NCBI GenBank assembly: GCA_022841905.1
Contig: JALHQO010000008.1
Span: forward strand, 124,001-188,000
Length of the DNA stretch: 64,000 bases
Direction: 5' to 3'
DNA from: Hyphomonadaceae bacterium
GTDB lineage: Bacteria > Pseudomonadota > Alphaproteobacteria > Caulobacterales > Aquidulcibacteraceae
Both the position numbers and the translations under genes were made by a program. The stretch's first letter is position 1. Every line of letters starts with the position of its first letter. Below the pieces are notes generated by a model. That model saw only the letters and a list, made by a program, of their open reading frames with translations, was not told the origin of the DNA and did no database searches. Below, one piece after another: positions 7,557 through 17,290 of the stretch.

Positions 7557-9803
7557 TTATGAGGCTCCTGCGCCGTGTTCTGGCGCGGTTTCTGACGGCT
7601 CCTCGCCGCGTTTGGGTAGAACGAAACGGACGACGGCGCCTGGGTTCGGCCCTGGCGCATCGTCCAACTCAATCAGCCCCCCGTGGTCTTCGACAATGCG
7701 CGCAACAATGGCCAGGCCCAGCCCCGCACCTTTGCTGCGCGTCGTAACGTATGGCTCGATCAGGCGATGGCGATCCTTGTCTGGAAAGCCCATGCCATTA
7801 TCGATCACTTCAAACTGCACGCCGAAATCGAGATCGCGCAGACGCAGTGTGACGAGACCTTCTTTCGGCTCGCCATCGCGTGCGCGCCGCGCTTGGACGC
7901 TTTCGGCGGCGTTCTTGACCAAGTTCAGCAGCGATTGCGAAATCAACCGCTCGTCGCACACCAAGCCAATCGGCCGATCGACGCCTTCGACTTCGACGCG
8001 CATGTCGGCAAATGCGAGCCGTTGGCCGAACACCACTTGGCGTGCAATCTCACTCATGTCGGCGAACGCCATCCGCGGCGTCGGCATACGGGCGAAAGAC
8101 GAGAACTCATCGACCATGCGGCCAATGTCGGCGACTTGGCGCAGGATCGTGTCGGTGCATTTGAAGAAGGTCTCGGGATCGGACTTGATCTCGTCGCCAT
8201 ACTTCTTGCGCAGGCGTTCAGCCGAGAGCTGGATCGGCGTCAGCGGGTTCTTGATCTCGTGGGCGATACGGCGGGCGACGTCCTTCCAGGCTTCCTGACG
8301 CTGCGCCGCAATCAGCTTGGTCATGTCGTCAAAGGTAAGGACGAGGCCGCCATCAGCGTCGGGGCTCATGCGGACGCTGAGATTGAACGACCCGCTTTCG
8401 CGCACGAGATCGACACGCTGCGGCGGCGTCTCGCCTGCCGGCGCCGGCTGGTTCAGCAGATCCGCGAACTCCGGCGCCATATCGACAAGCCGGCGATCCA
8501 CGAGTTGGCTCTCGCTCAAGCCCAGTTGCTGCGAAGCCGATGCGTTCACGGCGGTGATGCGGCCGTTCTTGTCGAGACCCATGACGCCAGCGCTGACGCC
8601 GCCGAGCACGGCTTCGATAAACGCCGAACGGTTCTCCGCTTCTTCTTGCGCAGTCACCAAATCGCGCCGTTGCGTTTCGAGTTGCGCGGTCATGCGGTTG
8701 AAGGCGGCGCCGAGGGCGTCGATCTCGTCGCGCTCTTCGCCGATTGTAACGCGCGCTTTCAGATCGCCAGAAGCGACGCGACGCGCGGCGCCGACAAGCC
8801 GCCCGATTGGTTCGGCCACGCGAGATGCGCTCGTGAGCCCGACCCAGCCTGCGGCCAGCAGCACGATCAGCGCCGTTGCGACGTACGCTAGGCCAAACAA
8901 TCCGCGCAGCGATGCTTGTTGTTCGCGGGCGGTGCGATAGTCGCTTACCGATTGGCTGAAATCGCGAAGCTGCGTCACCAAACCCGGCGGAATGGCGCGC
9001 GATACGAACACGAATGCGTTGTCATACGCGGAGAGCCTGTAGAGGGCGAGCAATCGGTCGTTGTCTTGGTCGAACCGGGCCGAGACTTCGCCCTGGTTCG
9101 CCACCGCGAAGGCTTCGCGTGACGGCGGCGTGTAATTGTTGTCGGGGTCGTCGTCTTCCAGTTCGGCGGCGGCGAGCACGCGGCCGAGACCATCGATCAC
9201 ATAAGCCGAAGAGAGTTCGCGCCGTTCCGCTTGGGCGGCCAGGAACGCGACGTAGCGCTCGGGGTCATCGACCAGACCGCGACGGGCGAGGTTCAAATCC
9301 TCCGCCATCGCTTCCACTTCCCCGCCCAGATTGCCGGAGGCGAGATCGACATAAGCGCGGCCGACATCGGCGGCGTTCTCGATCGTGCTTTCGACACGCT
9401 GACTAAACCAGCGATCGACGCCTTGGCTGAAAGTGAAACCGAGGAACGCGGCCACGATCAAAGCCGGCGCCAGCGCCGCCAAGCTGAACAGCGTCACGAA
9501 CCGGACGTGCAGTCGCGCGCCTGTCGCCGCCGCGCGCCAAGCACGGGCGACGCGCATCAGTCTGTGTGCAAGGATGCCTGCCAGTCCCGCCGAGATGAAC
9601 AGGCTCGCGATCAGGAGCGTACGCACCGCGCCGCTCGTCTCGCCCGCTAGCCCTTCCCCGAGCAGCAGCATCACCGTGGCCACGGCGGTCAGCAGAATCG
9701 CCACCGCTAGGCCGCCGATAAAGATCAGCGCGCTGCGGCTCTGGGGCTGGTCGCTGAGGACAGCGACCTCAGCCGGTTCTTGCGCCGTGAGTGGAAGCGT
9801 CAT
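7557..9803 (-). CDS. ntrY: Nitrogen regulation sensor histidine kinase NtrY
   Basis: NtrY is a membrane sensor kinase that phosphorylates NtrX. In order: two or three N-terminal membrane helices (about 26-50, 62-80, 101-125), a periplasmic sensor region to about residue 300, another helix (about 303-325), a HAMP region (VAEPIGRLVGAARRVASGDL), a PAS domain (about 385-495), the H-box with H515 in RRIAHEIKNPLTPI, N-box NLVKNAAES and G-boxes (DNGMGFPDKD, GAGLGLAIV). The 748-residue length is typical. A 7-bp dyad lies 9-28 bases before its start. Confidence 0.95.
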   Translation of the reverse strand: MTLPLTAQEPAEVAVLSDQPQSRSALIFIGGLAVAILLTAVATVMLLLGEGLAGETSGAVRTLLIASLFISAGLAGILAHRLMRVARAWRAAATGARLHVRFVTLFSLAALAPALIVAAFLGFTFSQGVDRWFSQRVESTIENAADVGRAYVDLASGNLGGEVEAMAEDLNLARRGLVDDPERYVAFLAAQAERRELSSAYVIDGLGRVLAAAELEDDDPDNNYTPPSREAFAVANQGEVSARFDQDNDRLLALYRLSAYDNAFVFVSRAIPPGLVTQLRDFSQSVSDYRTAREQQASLRGLFGLAYVATALIVLLAAGWVGLTSASRVAEPIGRLVGAARRVASGDLKARVTIGEERDEIDALGAAFNRMTAQLETQRRDLVTAQEEAENRSAFIEAVLGGVSAGVMGLDKNGRITAVNASASQQLGLSESQLVDRRLVDMAPEFADLLNQPAPAGETPPQRVDLVRESGSFNLSVRMSPDADGGLVLTFDDMTKLIAAQRQEAWKDVARRIAHEIKNPLTPIQLSAERLRKKYGDEIKSDPETFFKCTDTILRQVADIGRMVDEFSSFARMPTPRMAFADMSEIARQVVFGQRLAFADMRVEVEGVDRPIGLVCDERLISQSLLNLVKNAAESVQARRARDGEPKEGLVTLRLRDLDFGVQFEVIDNGMGFPDKDRHRLIEPYVTTRSKGAGLGLAIVARIVEDHGGLIELDDAPGPNPGAVVRFVLPKRGEEPSETAPEHGAGAS

Positions 9804-9811
9804 CGGCCACC

Positions 9812-9831
9812 ATGTTGCGGGAATGCAACAT
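9812..9831. promoter_or_regulatory. Inverted repeat ATGTTGC-N6-GCAACAT upstream of ntrY
   Basis: ATGTTGC (9812-9818) and GCAACAT (9825-9831) form a perfect dyad around GGGAAT, in the 54-base gap between ntrC and ntrY and just before the ntrY start. The half-site resembles those at 13355-13371 and 29170-29186, but the spacer is 6 instead of 3 bases. It may be an operator giving ntrY separate control; the regulator is unknown. Confidence 0.4.
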
Positions 9832-9857
9832 AGTGTTGGACGAATATCACGCTTTCG

Positions 9858-11240
9858 TCAATCGCCGCGCCCAGTTCGGATGCCGAGGGTCTGGATTTTC
9901 TTCCGGAGGGTATTCCGGTTGATCCCCAGGACAGACGCGGCCTTGATCTGGTTGCCGCGCGTCGCTGAAAGCGCCTGGGTGATGAGCGGCCGTTCGACCT
10001 CCGCCAACAGCCGATCGTAAAGCCCGGACGCCGGCAGTCCAGGGCTCGCCGCAGCGAACTCGCCGGCGAGACGACGGTTCACGGCGGTCTCGAGGCCGTC
10101 GGCGGCTTCCTCCACGACGAGTTCTTCGCGCGCGGCTTGGCCGAGCTCTTCGCTGATCTCGCGTGCGCCGATCACTTGCGCTGGGCTCATCGTCGCCGCG
10201 CGACGCAGGAGGTTTTCAAGCTCGCGCACATTGCCCGGGAAGTTGTGCGCTTTCAGCCGCTCGATGGCGGCGTTGTCGATCGACTTTTCCGGCAGGCCTT
10301 CACGCTTGACGCGAACGAGGAACGCGCGCGCGAGATCGTCCACATCATCGAGACGGTCGCGCAGCGGCGGTAAGCGGATCGCGACCACGTTCAAGCGGTA
10401 GAACAAATCCTGCCGGAACGAGCCTTGGCGCACGAGTGCAGCAAGGTTGCGTTGAGCGGCGGCAACGATGCGCACATTCGGGCGCTCGTTGGGTTCGTCG
10501 GAGTGAAGCATGCCGGCTAGGCGCGTTTGTGCGTCTGTCGGCATCTCGTCCAAGTCTTCCAGAAAGAGCGTACCGCCTTTGGCTTGTTCGAACTTGCCGC
10601 CGGGGCCGAACAGATCACGGTCGATCTGCGCGCTGGCGACGCCGGCAAGGCTGACCGTCACGAACGGCGCCGCAGCGCGGCGGCCGCTCTCGTGGATAGT
10701 GCGGGCGACGCGTTCCTTGCCGGTGCCGCTCTCCCCTTCGATCAACACGGTGAGATCGGTGCCGGCCACGCGCGCCATGACGCGGTAAACCTCCTGCATC
10801 GCCGCGGAGCGGCCGATCAGCGGCAGCTTCTCTTCTTTCGCGGCCTTGCTCGCCTGTGCTCGCGTGCGCGCATCGGGCGCGCTGTCGAGCGCGCGTTGGA
10901 CGGTGGCCAACAGGATTTCGAGATCGAAAGGCTTGGGCAAATAATCGTACGCGCCGGCGCCGCTGGCAGAGAGCGCCGTGGCGACCGTCGATTGTGCGCT
11001 CAGCACGATGATTGGCAGATTGGGCCGCGCCGCCCGCATCGCTGGCAGCGCATCGAACACGCAATCGTCGCCCATATAGACGTCGCTCAACACCAGATCG
11101 CCTTCGCCCTCGCGCACCCACTTCGACAATGTCGCGACATTGGTGGTGGCGCGCACTTCGTAGCCTTCCTGTGCGAGCGCTTTGCTCAGCACGGTGCGGA
11201 TGGCGTTGTCGTCGTCGGCCAGAAGAATGCGTGAGGTCAT
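9858..11240 (-). CDS. ntrC: Nitrogen regulation response regulator NtrC, atypical AAA+ domain
   Basis: The receiver domain has the acidic cluster at residues 9-11, phosphoacceptor D53 and K103 in PKPF. The AAA+ domain has Walker A GESGTGKE (169-176) and the arginines of FRQDLFYRLNV. The Fis-type helix-turn-helix is at about 430-452. The AAA+ domain is altered: the segment that normally holds GAFTGA is shortened to DLFGPGGKFEQA (209-220), and Walker B reads LFLED instead of LFLDE. Sigma-54 activation is therefore unlikely; sigma-70-dependent activation or repression is more likely. It overlaps ntrB by 4 bases. Confidence 0.92.
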   Translation of the reverse strand: MTSRILLADDDNAIRTVLSKALAQEGYEVRATTNVATLSKWVREGEGDLVLSDVYMGDDCVFDALPAMRAARPNLPIIVLSAQSTVATALSASGAGAYDYLPKPFDLEILLATVQRALDSAPDARTRAQASKAAKEEKLPLIGRSAAMQEVYRVMARVAGTDLTVLIEGESGTGKERVARTIHESGRRAAAPFVTVSLAGVASAQIDRDLFGPGGKFEQAKGGTLFLEDLDEMPTDAQTRLAGMLHSDEPNERPNVRIVAAAQRNLAALVRQGSFRQDLFYRLNVVAIRLPPLRDRLDDVDDLARAFLVRVKREGLPEKSIDNAAIERLKAHNFPGNVRELENLLRRAATMSPAQVIGAREISEELGQAAREELVVEEAADGLETAVNRRLAGEFAAASPGLPASGLYDRLLAEVERPLITQALSATRGNQIKAASVLGINRNTLRKKIQTLGIRTGRGD

Positions 11241-12319
11241 GGCGTGTCGTCCGGGTCGATGGGGAGGAGAATGCGGAACGCGGTGTGTCCAGGCGCGCTT
11301 TCGACTTCGATGCGGCCGTCGTGACGGGCAATGATGTCGGCGGCGACGGTGAGGCCGAGGCCCATGCCGCCTGGCTTGGTCGTCGCAAACGCTTCGAACA
11401 ATCGGTCAGCGACGTCAGCGTGCAGGCCGGGCCCGTTATCGGCGATGCGCACTTCGAGTTGCGCGCGCGCTGCTCCGCTCGCGGCCGAGCGAAATTTCAC
11501 GCCGGAGCGATAAGCCGTTGAGATCGAGATCTCGCCGTTTTTTTGATTTTCGACCGCTTCGGCGGCGTTTTTAGCGATGTTGAGGAACGCTTGGATCAAT
11601 TGGTCGAGATCGCCGCGTAAGGCTGGCAGACTCGGATCGTAGCGCTCGATGATCATCACGTTCGGGGCGCTTGAGCCGATGAGCTTGCGCACGCGATCCA
11701 GCGCTTCGTGGATGTTCAGACGCTCGAAGCGCGGCGGCTCGATCGCGCCGAAGGGATCGATCCGATCGGTCAGGCGATGGACGCGGTCGACTTCATCGCA
11801 AATGAGCTGCGCCAGCGATTTGGACTCAGCATCGCCGCTGCGGCTGATGAGCTGGGCGGCGGCACGAATGCCGGCGAGCGGATTGCGAACTTCATGCGCC
11901 AGCGTGCGCACAGCGGAGTGTTCTGCCGCCGCAGGCGCGATGCGCGCGCGGCCGGTGCGTGTGAGCACAAGCGCGATGTAGCCGTTCTCGCCCACCGGCG
12001 CCGCAGCGACGCTGGCGCGCCCGAGCGCGAAACCTGGACCGACCAGTGCGACATCTGCCTCTGCGACGCCGCCAGTGCTTGAAAGCGCACGCCGTGCAAG
12101 CGTCGTCATCGGTGCGTCGGGGCCAAAAATCTCATCGAGCCTGCGGCCCAGCAGTCCGCGTCCGACGCCGGCGAGCAATTCGGCAGCGGCGCCGTTCACG
12201 AAGCGGACGCGCTCGCCTGCGTCGATACCGATCACCGGCGCCGGCAACGCCTCCAACCAACGCTCCGCGTCTGGCTGGCCCAGTCGCGCGGCGACGGTGC
12301 GGAGCACTGGATCGGTCAT
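11237..12319 (-). CDS. ntrB: Nitrogen regulation sensor kinase/phosphatase NtrB
   Basis: NtrB is a soluble kinase/phosphatase for NtrC, normally governed by PII proteins. The 360-residue protein has no membrane helix. It has an N-terminal PAS domain (about 18-125, with VIGIDAGERVRFVNGAA), an H-box with H142 in LAHEVRNPLAGIRAAAQL, an N-box NIAKNAAEAV, and G-boxes DNGPGL and GGMGLGLTVA. Both ends overlap neighbours by 4 bases, giving translational coupling in the order dusB-ntrB-ntrC. All catalytic boxes look intact, so the oddity of this system is confined to NtrC. Confidence 0.95.
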   Translation of the reverse strand: MTDPVLRTVAARLGQPDAERWLEALPAPVIGIDAGERVRFVNGAAAELLAGVGRGLLGRRLDEIFGPDAPMTTLARRALSSTGGVAEADVALVGPGFALGRASVAAAPVGENGYIALVLTRTGRARIAPAAAEHSAVRTLAHEVRNPLAGIRAAAQLISRSGDAESKSLAQLICDEVDRVHRLTDRIDPFGAIEPPRFERLNIHEALDRVRKLIGSSAPNVMIIERYDPSLPALRGDLDQLIQAFLNIAKNAAEAVENQKNGEISISTAYRSGVKFRSAASGAARAQLEVRIADNGPGLHADVADRLFEAFATTKPGGMGLGLTVAADIIARHDGRIEVESAPGHTAFRILLPIDPDDTP

Positions 12320-13296
12320 GCCGCTTTCGCCATCTGAGGTTCAAACAGCGCCGTGAGCGCGGTGCGGACGGCGCCGGGATCTTCGAGCACGCAGATCGCC
12401 TTGCGCTGTTCACGCGCCGCGTCGCCGAACACGGCGTCGATCATCCAGGCGATGTGCTTGCGTGCGACACGGACACCGAGTGGGCGATCATAGAACGCCA
12501 AGGTGTCGTCGTAGAGGTCGAGCAGGCTTTGCAGCAGGCGCGATGTCGGCGGCGCGGTGATTTCATCGCCATCGCGCAACGCGCGCTCAATCTCGGCCGG
12601 CAGCCAAGGCTTGCCCTGCGCCGCGCGGCCGATCATCACGCCGGCGGCGCCGGATTGCGCTAGTGCGCGGCGCGCGTCTGATGCGGTGGCGATGTCGCCA
12701 TTAGCGATCACTGGAATTCGCACCGCTTGCACGACCGGGGCGATCGCCGCCCAATCGGCTTGGCCGCGGAAAAATTGCTGACGCGTGCGGCCATGGATGG
12801 TGAGCATCCGCACGCCCGCGTCCTCCGCCCGCTTGGCGAGATCAGGCGCGTTGAGTGAACCGTGGTCCCAGCCCAGGCGCATCTTAAGTGTCACCGGCAG
12901 CGTGGTTGCGTTCACAGTCGCTTCGATCAGGCGCAGTGCGTGATCTGGATCGCGCATCAGCGCCGAGCCGCAGGCGCCGCTTGTCACACTCTTGGCCGGG
13001 CAGCCCATGTTGATGTCGATGACATTGGCGCCTGCCGCTTCCGCCAGACGCGCGCCTTCGGCCATCCAACGGCTCTCACGCCCGGCCAGTTGGATCACCA
13101 ACGGCTTGAGCGCCTCAGCGCCCATGGCCCGCCGCACCATGTCGATGCGCTGCCGGGCGAGCTGGTCCGAGGCCACCATTTCAGAGACGCAGTAACGGCC
13201 GCCAAATCGCTTCACTTGCCGGCGGAACGGGACGTCGGTCACGCCGGCCATGGGTGCCAGCGAGACAAGCGGCGGAAATTCGTTCAAATCGAACAT
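12316..13296 (-). CDS. dusB: tRNA-dihydrouridine synthase DusB (NifR3)
   Basis: DusB is a flavoenzyme that reduces specific uridines in the tRNA D-loop. The TIM-barrel features are visible: APMAGVTDVPFR near the start, the substrate region DINMGCPAKSVTSGACGSALM with the catalytic-loop cysteine, LTIHGRTRQQFF, and the FMN-phosphate segments IANGDI and GVMIGRAAQGKPW. The 326-residue length is normal. The gene was first known as nifR3 because it heads the ntrBC operon, as it does here. The 98-base gap to divergent ispDF should contain both promoters. Confidence 0.95.
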   Translation of the reverse strand: MFDLNEFPPLVSLAPMAGVTDVPFRRQVKRFGGRYCVSEMVASDQLARQRIDMVRRAMGAEALKPLVIQLAGRESRWMAEGARLAEAAGANVIDINMGCPAKSVTSGACGSALMRDPDHALRLIEATVNATTLPVTLKMRLGWDHGSLNAPDLAKRAEDAGVRMLTIHGRTRQQFFRGQADWAAIAPVVQAVRIPVIANGDIATASDARRALAQSGAAGVMIGRAAQGKPWLPAEIERALRDGDEITAPPTSRLLQSLLDLYDDTLAFYDRPLGVRVARKHIAWMIDAVFGDAAREQRKAICVLEDPGAVRTALTALFEPQMAKAA

Positions 13297-13354
13297 GCTG
13301 GCCCCGTCCTGGACCAGAGCTTAGGGCGCCTAAAAAGCGGGCGCCAAGGGTTTT

Positions 13355-13371
13355 ATGCTGCGATGCAACAT
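13355..13371. promoter_or_regulatory. Dyad ATGCTGC-N3-GCAACAT between dusB and ispDF
   Basis: ATGCTGC (13355-13361) and GCAACAT (13365-13371) are inverted repeats with one mismatch around GAT, in the divergent intergenic region of dusB-ntrBC and ispDF. The half-site and the 3-base spacer match the perfect dyad at 29170-29186 before pdhA. A shared regulator is possible but unproven. Confidence 0.4.
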
Positions 13372-13394
13372 TCGCCTGAGTTACAAACCCGATC

Positions 13395-14540
13395 ATGAAG
13401 CGCGCTGCATTGATTGTCGCCGCTGGCCGAGGCGAGCGCGCCGGCGGGCATATCCCTAAACAATACAGCAGGTTACTGGGCCGGCCGATCTTGCGCTGGT
13501 CGATCGAAGCGCTTCAGCGCGCGGGCGTCGAGGACATCGTCGTCGCCATCGCACCTGAGCACGCGGAAATCTTCGCGGCTGCGGTCGAAGACCTCTCAGT
13601 TCGGTCGGTCATCGGCGGCGCAACGCGCACCGCGTCGGTGCGGGCGGGTTTGGCGGCTTTGGCGGACGCCGACATCGTTTTGATCCATGACGCCGCCAGA
13701 CCCGGCCTGACGCCAGCCATCGTCGTTGCACTTACGGAGGCTCTCAGCGCTGGCGCGGCGGGTGCGGCGCCAGGTCTGCCGGTGGCGGATTCGCTGCGGC
13801 GCGTGGATGAAGCGCAGCGTGTTGTCGCCGACGTGGAACGTGATCAGTTGATGCGCGTGCAGACGCCGCAAGCGTTTCGCGCCGAGGCACTGCGTGCCGC
13901 GTACGCGGCCATCGCTGACGACGCCAGCTTCAGCGACGATCTCGCTGTCGTGCGCGCACACGGCGGCGCGTGCGTCATCGTGCCGGGCGACGCGCGGTTG
14001 ATGAAGCTTACCTATCCGGAAGACTTTGCGCTGTTGGAGCGGATCATGGGCGGCGAACGGATCGTGTGCGTCGGCAACGGCGTCGATGCGCATCGCTTCG
14101 GCGATGGAGACCACGTCACGCTGTGCGGCGTGGCCATCCCCCACCATAAGGGGCTCGTCGGTCACTCCGACGCTGATGCGGGCTGGCACGCGTTGGTCGA
14201 TGCCATTCTCGGCGCGCTGGGCGAAGGTGATATCGGCGCGCACTTCCCGCCAAGCGATCCGCAATGGAAAGGCGCCGACTCCGAGCGCTTCTTGCGCCAC
14301 GCAGTTCAACTTGCTGACGCCGCGGGCGCGCGCATCCTGCACGTAGACGTGACGTTGCTTTGCGAGCGGCCAAAAATTGGCCCGCATCGCGATCGCATGC
14401 GTCAGCGTACGGCCGAGGTACTCGGCTTGCCGATCGAGCGCGTGAGCGTGAAAGCGACGACGACTGAGCGCATGGGCTTCATCGGCCGCGAAGAAGGCCT
14501 GGCCGCGCAAGCAACCGCGACACTCGATCGTCCGCTTTAG
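13395..14540 (+). CDS. ispDF: Bifunctional MEP cytidylyltransferase / MECDP synthase IspDF
   Basis: The protein carries out two steps of the non-mevalonate isoprenoid pathway. The N-terminal IspD half (about 1-220) makes CDP-methylerythritol from MEP and CTP; seen are the nucleotide-binding VAAGRGERAGG, IPKQY, HDAARPG and VQTPQAF. The C-terminal IspF half (about 225-381) forms the cyclodiphosphate; seen are the metal-binding D-x-H in GNGVDAHRF, HSDADAGWHALVDA, GDIGAHFPPSD and KATTTERMGFIGR. Fusion of the two is common in alphaproteobacteria. The 3' end overlaps the convergent membrane-protein gene by 4 bases. Confidence 0.96.
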   Translation: MKRAALIVAAGRGERAGGHIPKQYSRLLGRPILRWSIEALQRAGVEDIVVAIAPEHAEIFAAAVEDLSVRSVIGGATRTASVRAGLAALADADIVLIHDAARPGLTPAIVVALTEALSAGAAGAAPGLPVADSLRRVDEAQRVVADVERDQLMRVQTPQAFRAEALRAAYAAIADDASFSDDLAVVRAHGGACVIVPGDARLMKLTYPEDFALLERIMGGERIVCVGNGVDAHRFGDGDHVTLCGVAIPHHKGLVGHSDADAGWHALVDAILGALGEGDIGAHFPPSDPQWKGADSERFLRHAVQLADAAGARILHVDVTLLCERPKIGPHRDRMRQRTAEVLGLPIERVSVKATTTERMGFIGREEGLAAQATATLDRPL

Positions 14541-17239
14541 TTTGCCGGCGCGGGCAATGTTTCAGGTTGCGGCTCGGCTACGCGGTCGCCGCCACACTGC
14601 GGCAGGTAGCCGTAAATGCGGCACTCTTCGACGCCGGTCAGCCCATCCCACAAAGCCCGCGGCATGTTGATGTAATCATCGGTCCAGCCACGGCCGGGCG
14701 GCGCTTCGAAGTGAAGCCAGTTGCTCTCGGGCGGAACCGGCAGCGCTGCAAGCGTGGCGGGCGAGCGCGCTACGATCATCGCGCTTGCGGCGGAAGCGCC
14801 ATAGAGCGAGGCGCCGGCAACGTCGAAGGGGCGGCTGACGCGATAGAGCGTCGGCGCTTGTAGATCCCGCGCGACACGCGCCGCTTCCGAAACCAGCGCC
14901 AAGTGCCGGTTCGACAAGTGAAGGATAACGATGCCGTTCTCGCTGACCTTCGAGAGATACAGCGCAATTGCTTCCGCCGTCAGCAGGTGCGCCGGAATGG
15001 CGTCGGACGAGAAGGCGTCGACGACAATGACATCAAAAGCGCCGTCAGGCGCCTCGGCGATGCGCAAGCGGGCGTCGCCAATAAGGACGCGCGCATTCGG
15101 CTGGCATTCCTGCACGAAGGTGAAATCGCCACCCGGTTCAGCTGCGAGGCGCACGACGGCGGGATCGATCTCATAGATCGTCAGCTCATCGCCGGGGCGC
15201 ATCAAACACGCCGTGGTGCCGGTGCCGAGACCGATCAACGCCAAGCGTGAGTTCTCGTGCAAGCTGAGCCCGGCGACGATGGCTTCGCCAAGCGCGGTGC
15301 GCGGGTGATAATAGGTCAGCGGTTGGCGCGAATAGTCAGGTGCTGCGATCTGAGCGCCGTGCAGCGTCGTGCCATGCAGAAGCGTGCGCAGCGGCGGAAT
15401 CTGCGGATCGTCGGTGACGTATTCGCGCGTCCGTAACACGCCAAAGAATGTGCGTTCCTGGGTGAGGATGCGAGCGCCCCGCGCGTCGTCGAGGAAGATC
15501 ATCATGAACGCGAGCAGCACGATGCCGGCGAGCACGAAGGGCCGGCCGCGATTGATGAAAATGGCGATGCCGCAAATCATCAAGCCGATCACGATGAGGG
15601 AGTCGTGTTGGTCGTATTGCGCGCCGACGACGATCAACAACAAAAGCAAAACCACCGTCGGCAACGCCGCTCCAAGCGCAAAGTCGCCGATTGTCTTGTT
15701 GTCGCGTCGCGGTTGGATGGTGCCGTGCACGGCGAAGGCCAGGATCAAGAAGCTCGTCAGTCCCAACAGCCAGCCCCAGGGATCGTTGAAGCTGAGGACG
15801 GGCTCCCCTTCCACGACTTCGCGCGTAATCACGCTGGAGAGATCGCCGCCCATTTTGAACGCGACCCAGATGACCAAAAGCGCGTGCACTGCGGCGATGC
15901 CGAGGAAGGCGTAGCGATAGACTGCAGGCTTGCTCTCATCGCCCCAGCCGGCCGCAACCATGGCGGCGGCGGCGCCGAGCGCGCCCAGAATGATGACGGA
16001 GTCGAGCGGCTGGCGAACCACCAGCAGCAAACCCAGCACGCCGACAGCCACTGCGGCGGCGAACGAGGCATCGGTCATGCGCGGCACGTCAGAAGCGGCG
16101 CGCGGCCGGAAGAGACAGGCCGCCGCCATCGCTAGCGGAAATTCGTAGACGTTGTTGAAAATCAACGGCGCGATGAAGGCGGCGAACGCCCCGCCCAAAA
16201 CGCCGCCAAGCGAGACGTAGAGATAGAACTCGGTCAGGCGGTCGGCGCTTGGTCGCGAGCGCGAAAGCGCCAAATGGCAGACGAGCGCACTGAAAAAGAA
16301 TGCCGTCAGGATCAGTGTCGCCGTCAACACCCAGTTTGCGGCCACGTAATAGGACGCCACCATGAAGGCGAGCGCGATGGGCTGCACAAGCAACGTCGCC
16401 TGCGCGATCCGTTCGCTGCGCTTCATGAACGCGAGCACGAACGTCGCCAAGTAAAGCGCTAGCGGGATCACCCAAAGCATGGGCGCGGAGGCGACGTCAG
16501 TGGAGATGTAGAGCGTGGCGCCCAAGGACATTGCCGAAGGCACCGCTGCGGCGGCGATCCAGTAGCCGCGTTCGCGCCAAGTGGGCGCAGCGCCCGTATG
16601 TGCGAGCTGTTTGGGCGCTTCGCCGTTGCCTGAAATTGTCGTCGCTGCCGCGAGTACGATGAGCGCCGCCACCGCGACGTACGCTACCGACCATGCCGCG
16701 CTCTGCTCTTGCGCGCCGAGTAGTGGCTCGATCAGCAGCGGATAGGCGAGCAAGCCGCCGAAGCTGCCAAGATTGCTGGCGGCGTAGAGGTAGTATGGGT
16801 CGTGCGCATCAGCGCGGCCGCTGCGCGCATACCATGCTTGCAGCAGGGGCGCGGTCGCCGACGCTGCGGCGAACGGTGCGCCCACGGATAGAGCTAGTAC
16901 GCCGACTAGCCAGAGCGCCGGTTGATCGGAGCTTGGCGCGCCAAGGGCGGTGGTGACGTGCACTGGCAGCACAAACCAGGCCGCCACCAGCACGGCGCCA
17001 TGAATGGCGGCTTGGATGCGAATGTCTTTCACGCGAGCCAGCACGTGCGCGTAGAGGTAGCCGACAAGGAGCGCGCCCTGGAAAAACGCCATCGACGTGT
17101 TCCAGACTTGCGGGCTGCCGCCCAGGAGCGGCGTCACCATGCGCGCGAACAAGGGCTGCAGCACGAAGATCAGCGCGGCGCTGGAGAACAGCGCGAGCGT
17201 GAAAATCGGTGCGGCGGCGCGGCGCGCTAAGGCTTCCAT
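14537..17239 (-). CDS. Polytopic membrane protein with C-terminal spermidine synthase-like domain
   Basis: About the first 600 of 900 residues are strongly hydrophobic, with many predicted transmembrane helices in an MFS-like layout. The last 250 or so form a Rossmann methyltransferase/spermidine-synthase-like domain, with LIGLGTGTTACL as the nucleotide-type glycine loop, YEIDPAVVRLA, VLIGDARLRI and VVDAFSSDAIPAHLLTAEA. Such proteins are usually annotated as fused MFS/spermidine synthase; true polyamine synthesis is not shown for the class. The ATG at 17239 follows a strong GGGGAGG site; an in-frame GTG at 17272 is less likely. It is convergent with ispDF and divergent from the CinA-domain gene. 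Confidence 0.82.
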   Translation of the reverse strand: MEALARRAAAPIFTLALFSSAALIFVLQPLFARMVTPLLGGSPQVWNTSMAFFQGALLVGYLYAHVLARVKDIRIQAAIHGAVLVAAWFVLPVHVTTALGAPSSDQPALWLVGVLALSVGAPFAAASATAPLLQAWYARSGRADAHDPYYLYAASNLGSFGGLLAYPLLIEPLLGAQEQSAAWSVAYVAVAALIVLAAATTISGNGEAPKQLAHTGAAPTWRERGYWIAAAAVPSAMSLGATLYISTDVASAPMLWVIPLALYLATFVLAFMKRSERIAQATLLVQPIALAFMVASYYVAANWVLTATLILTAFFFSALVCHLALSRSRPSADRLTEFYLYVSLGGVLGGAFAAFIAPLIFNNVYEFPLAMAAACLFRPRAASDVPRMTDASFAAAVAVGVLGLLLVVRQPLDSVIILGALGAAAAMVAAGWGDESKPAVYRYAFLGIAAVHALLVIWVAFKMGGDLSSVITREVVEGEPVLSFNDPWGWLLGLTSFLILAFAVHGTIQPRRDNKTIGDFALGAALPTVVLLLLLIVVGAQYDQHDSLIVIGLMICGIAIFINRGRPFVLAGIVLLAFMMIFLDDARGARILTQERTFFGVLRTREYVTDDPQIPPLRTLLHGTTLHGAQIAAPDYSRQPLTYYHPRTALGEAIVAGLSLHENSRLALIGLGTGTTACLMRPGDELTIYEIDPAVVRLAAEPGGDFTFVQECQPNARVLIGDARLRIAEAPDGAFDVIVVDAFSSDAIPAHLLTAEAIALYLSKVSENGIVILHLSNRHLALVSEAARVARDLQAPTLYRVSRPFDVAGASLYGASAASAMIVARSPATLAALPVPPESNWLHFEAPPGRGWTDDYINMPRALWDGLTGVEECRIYGYLPQCGGDRVAEPQPETLPAPAN

Positions 17240-17290
17240 CTTCCCTCCCCTGGGCAGCGCCGCTTCTGCCACCCGCCCCGATTCAGGGGA

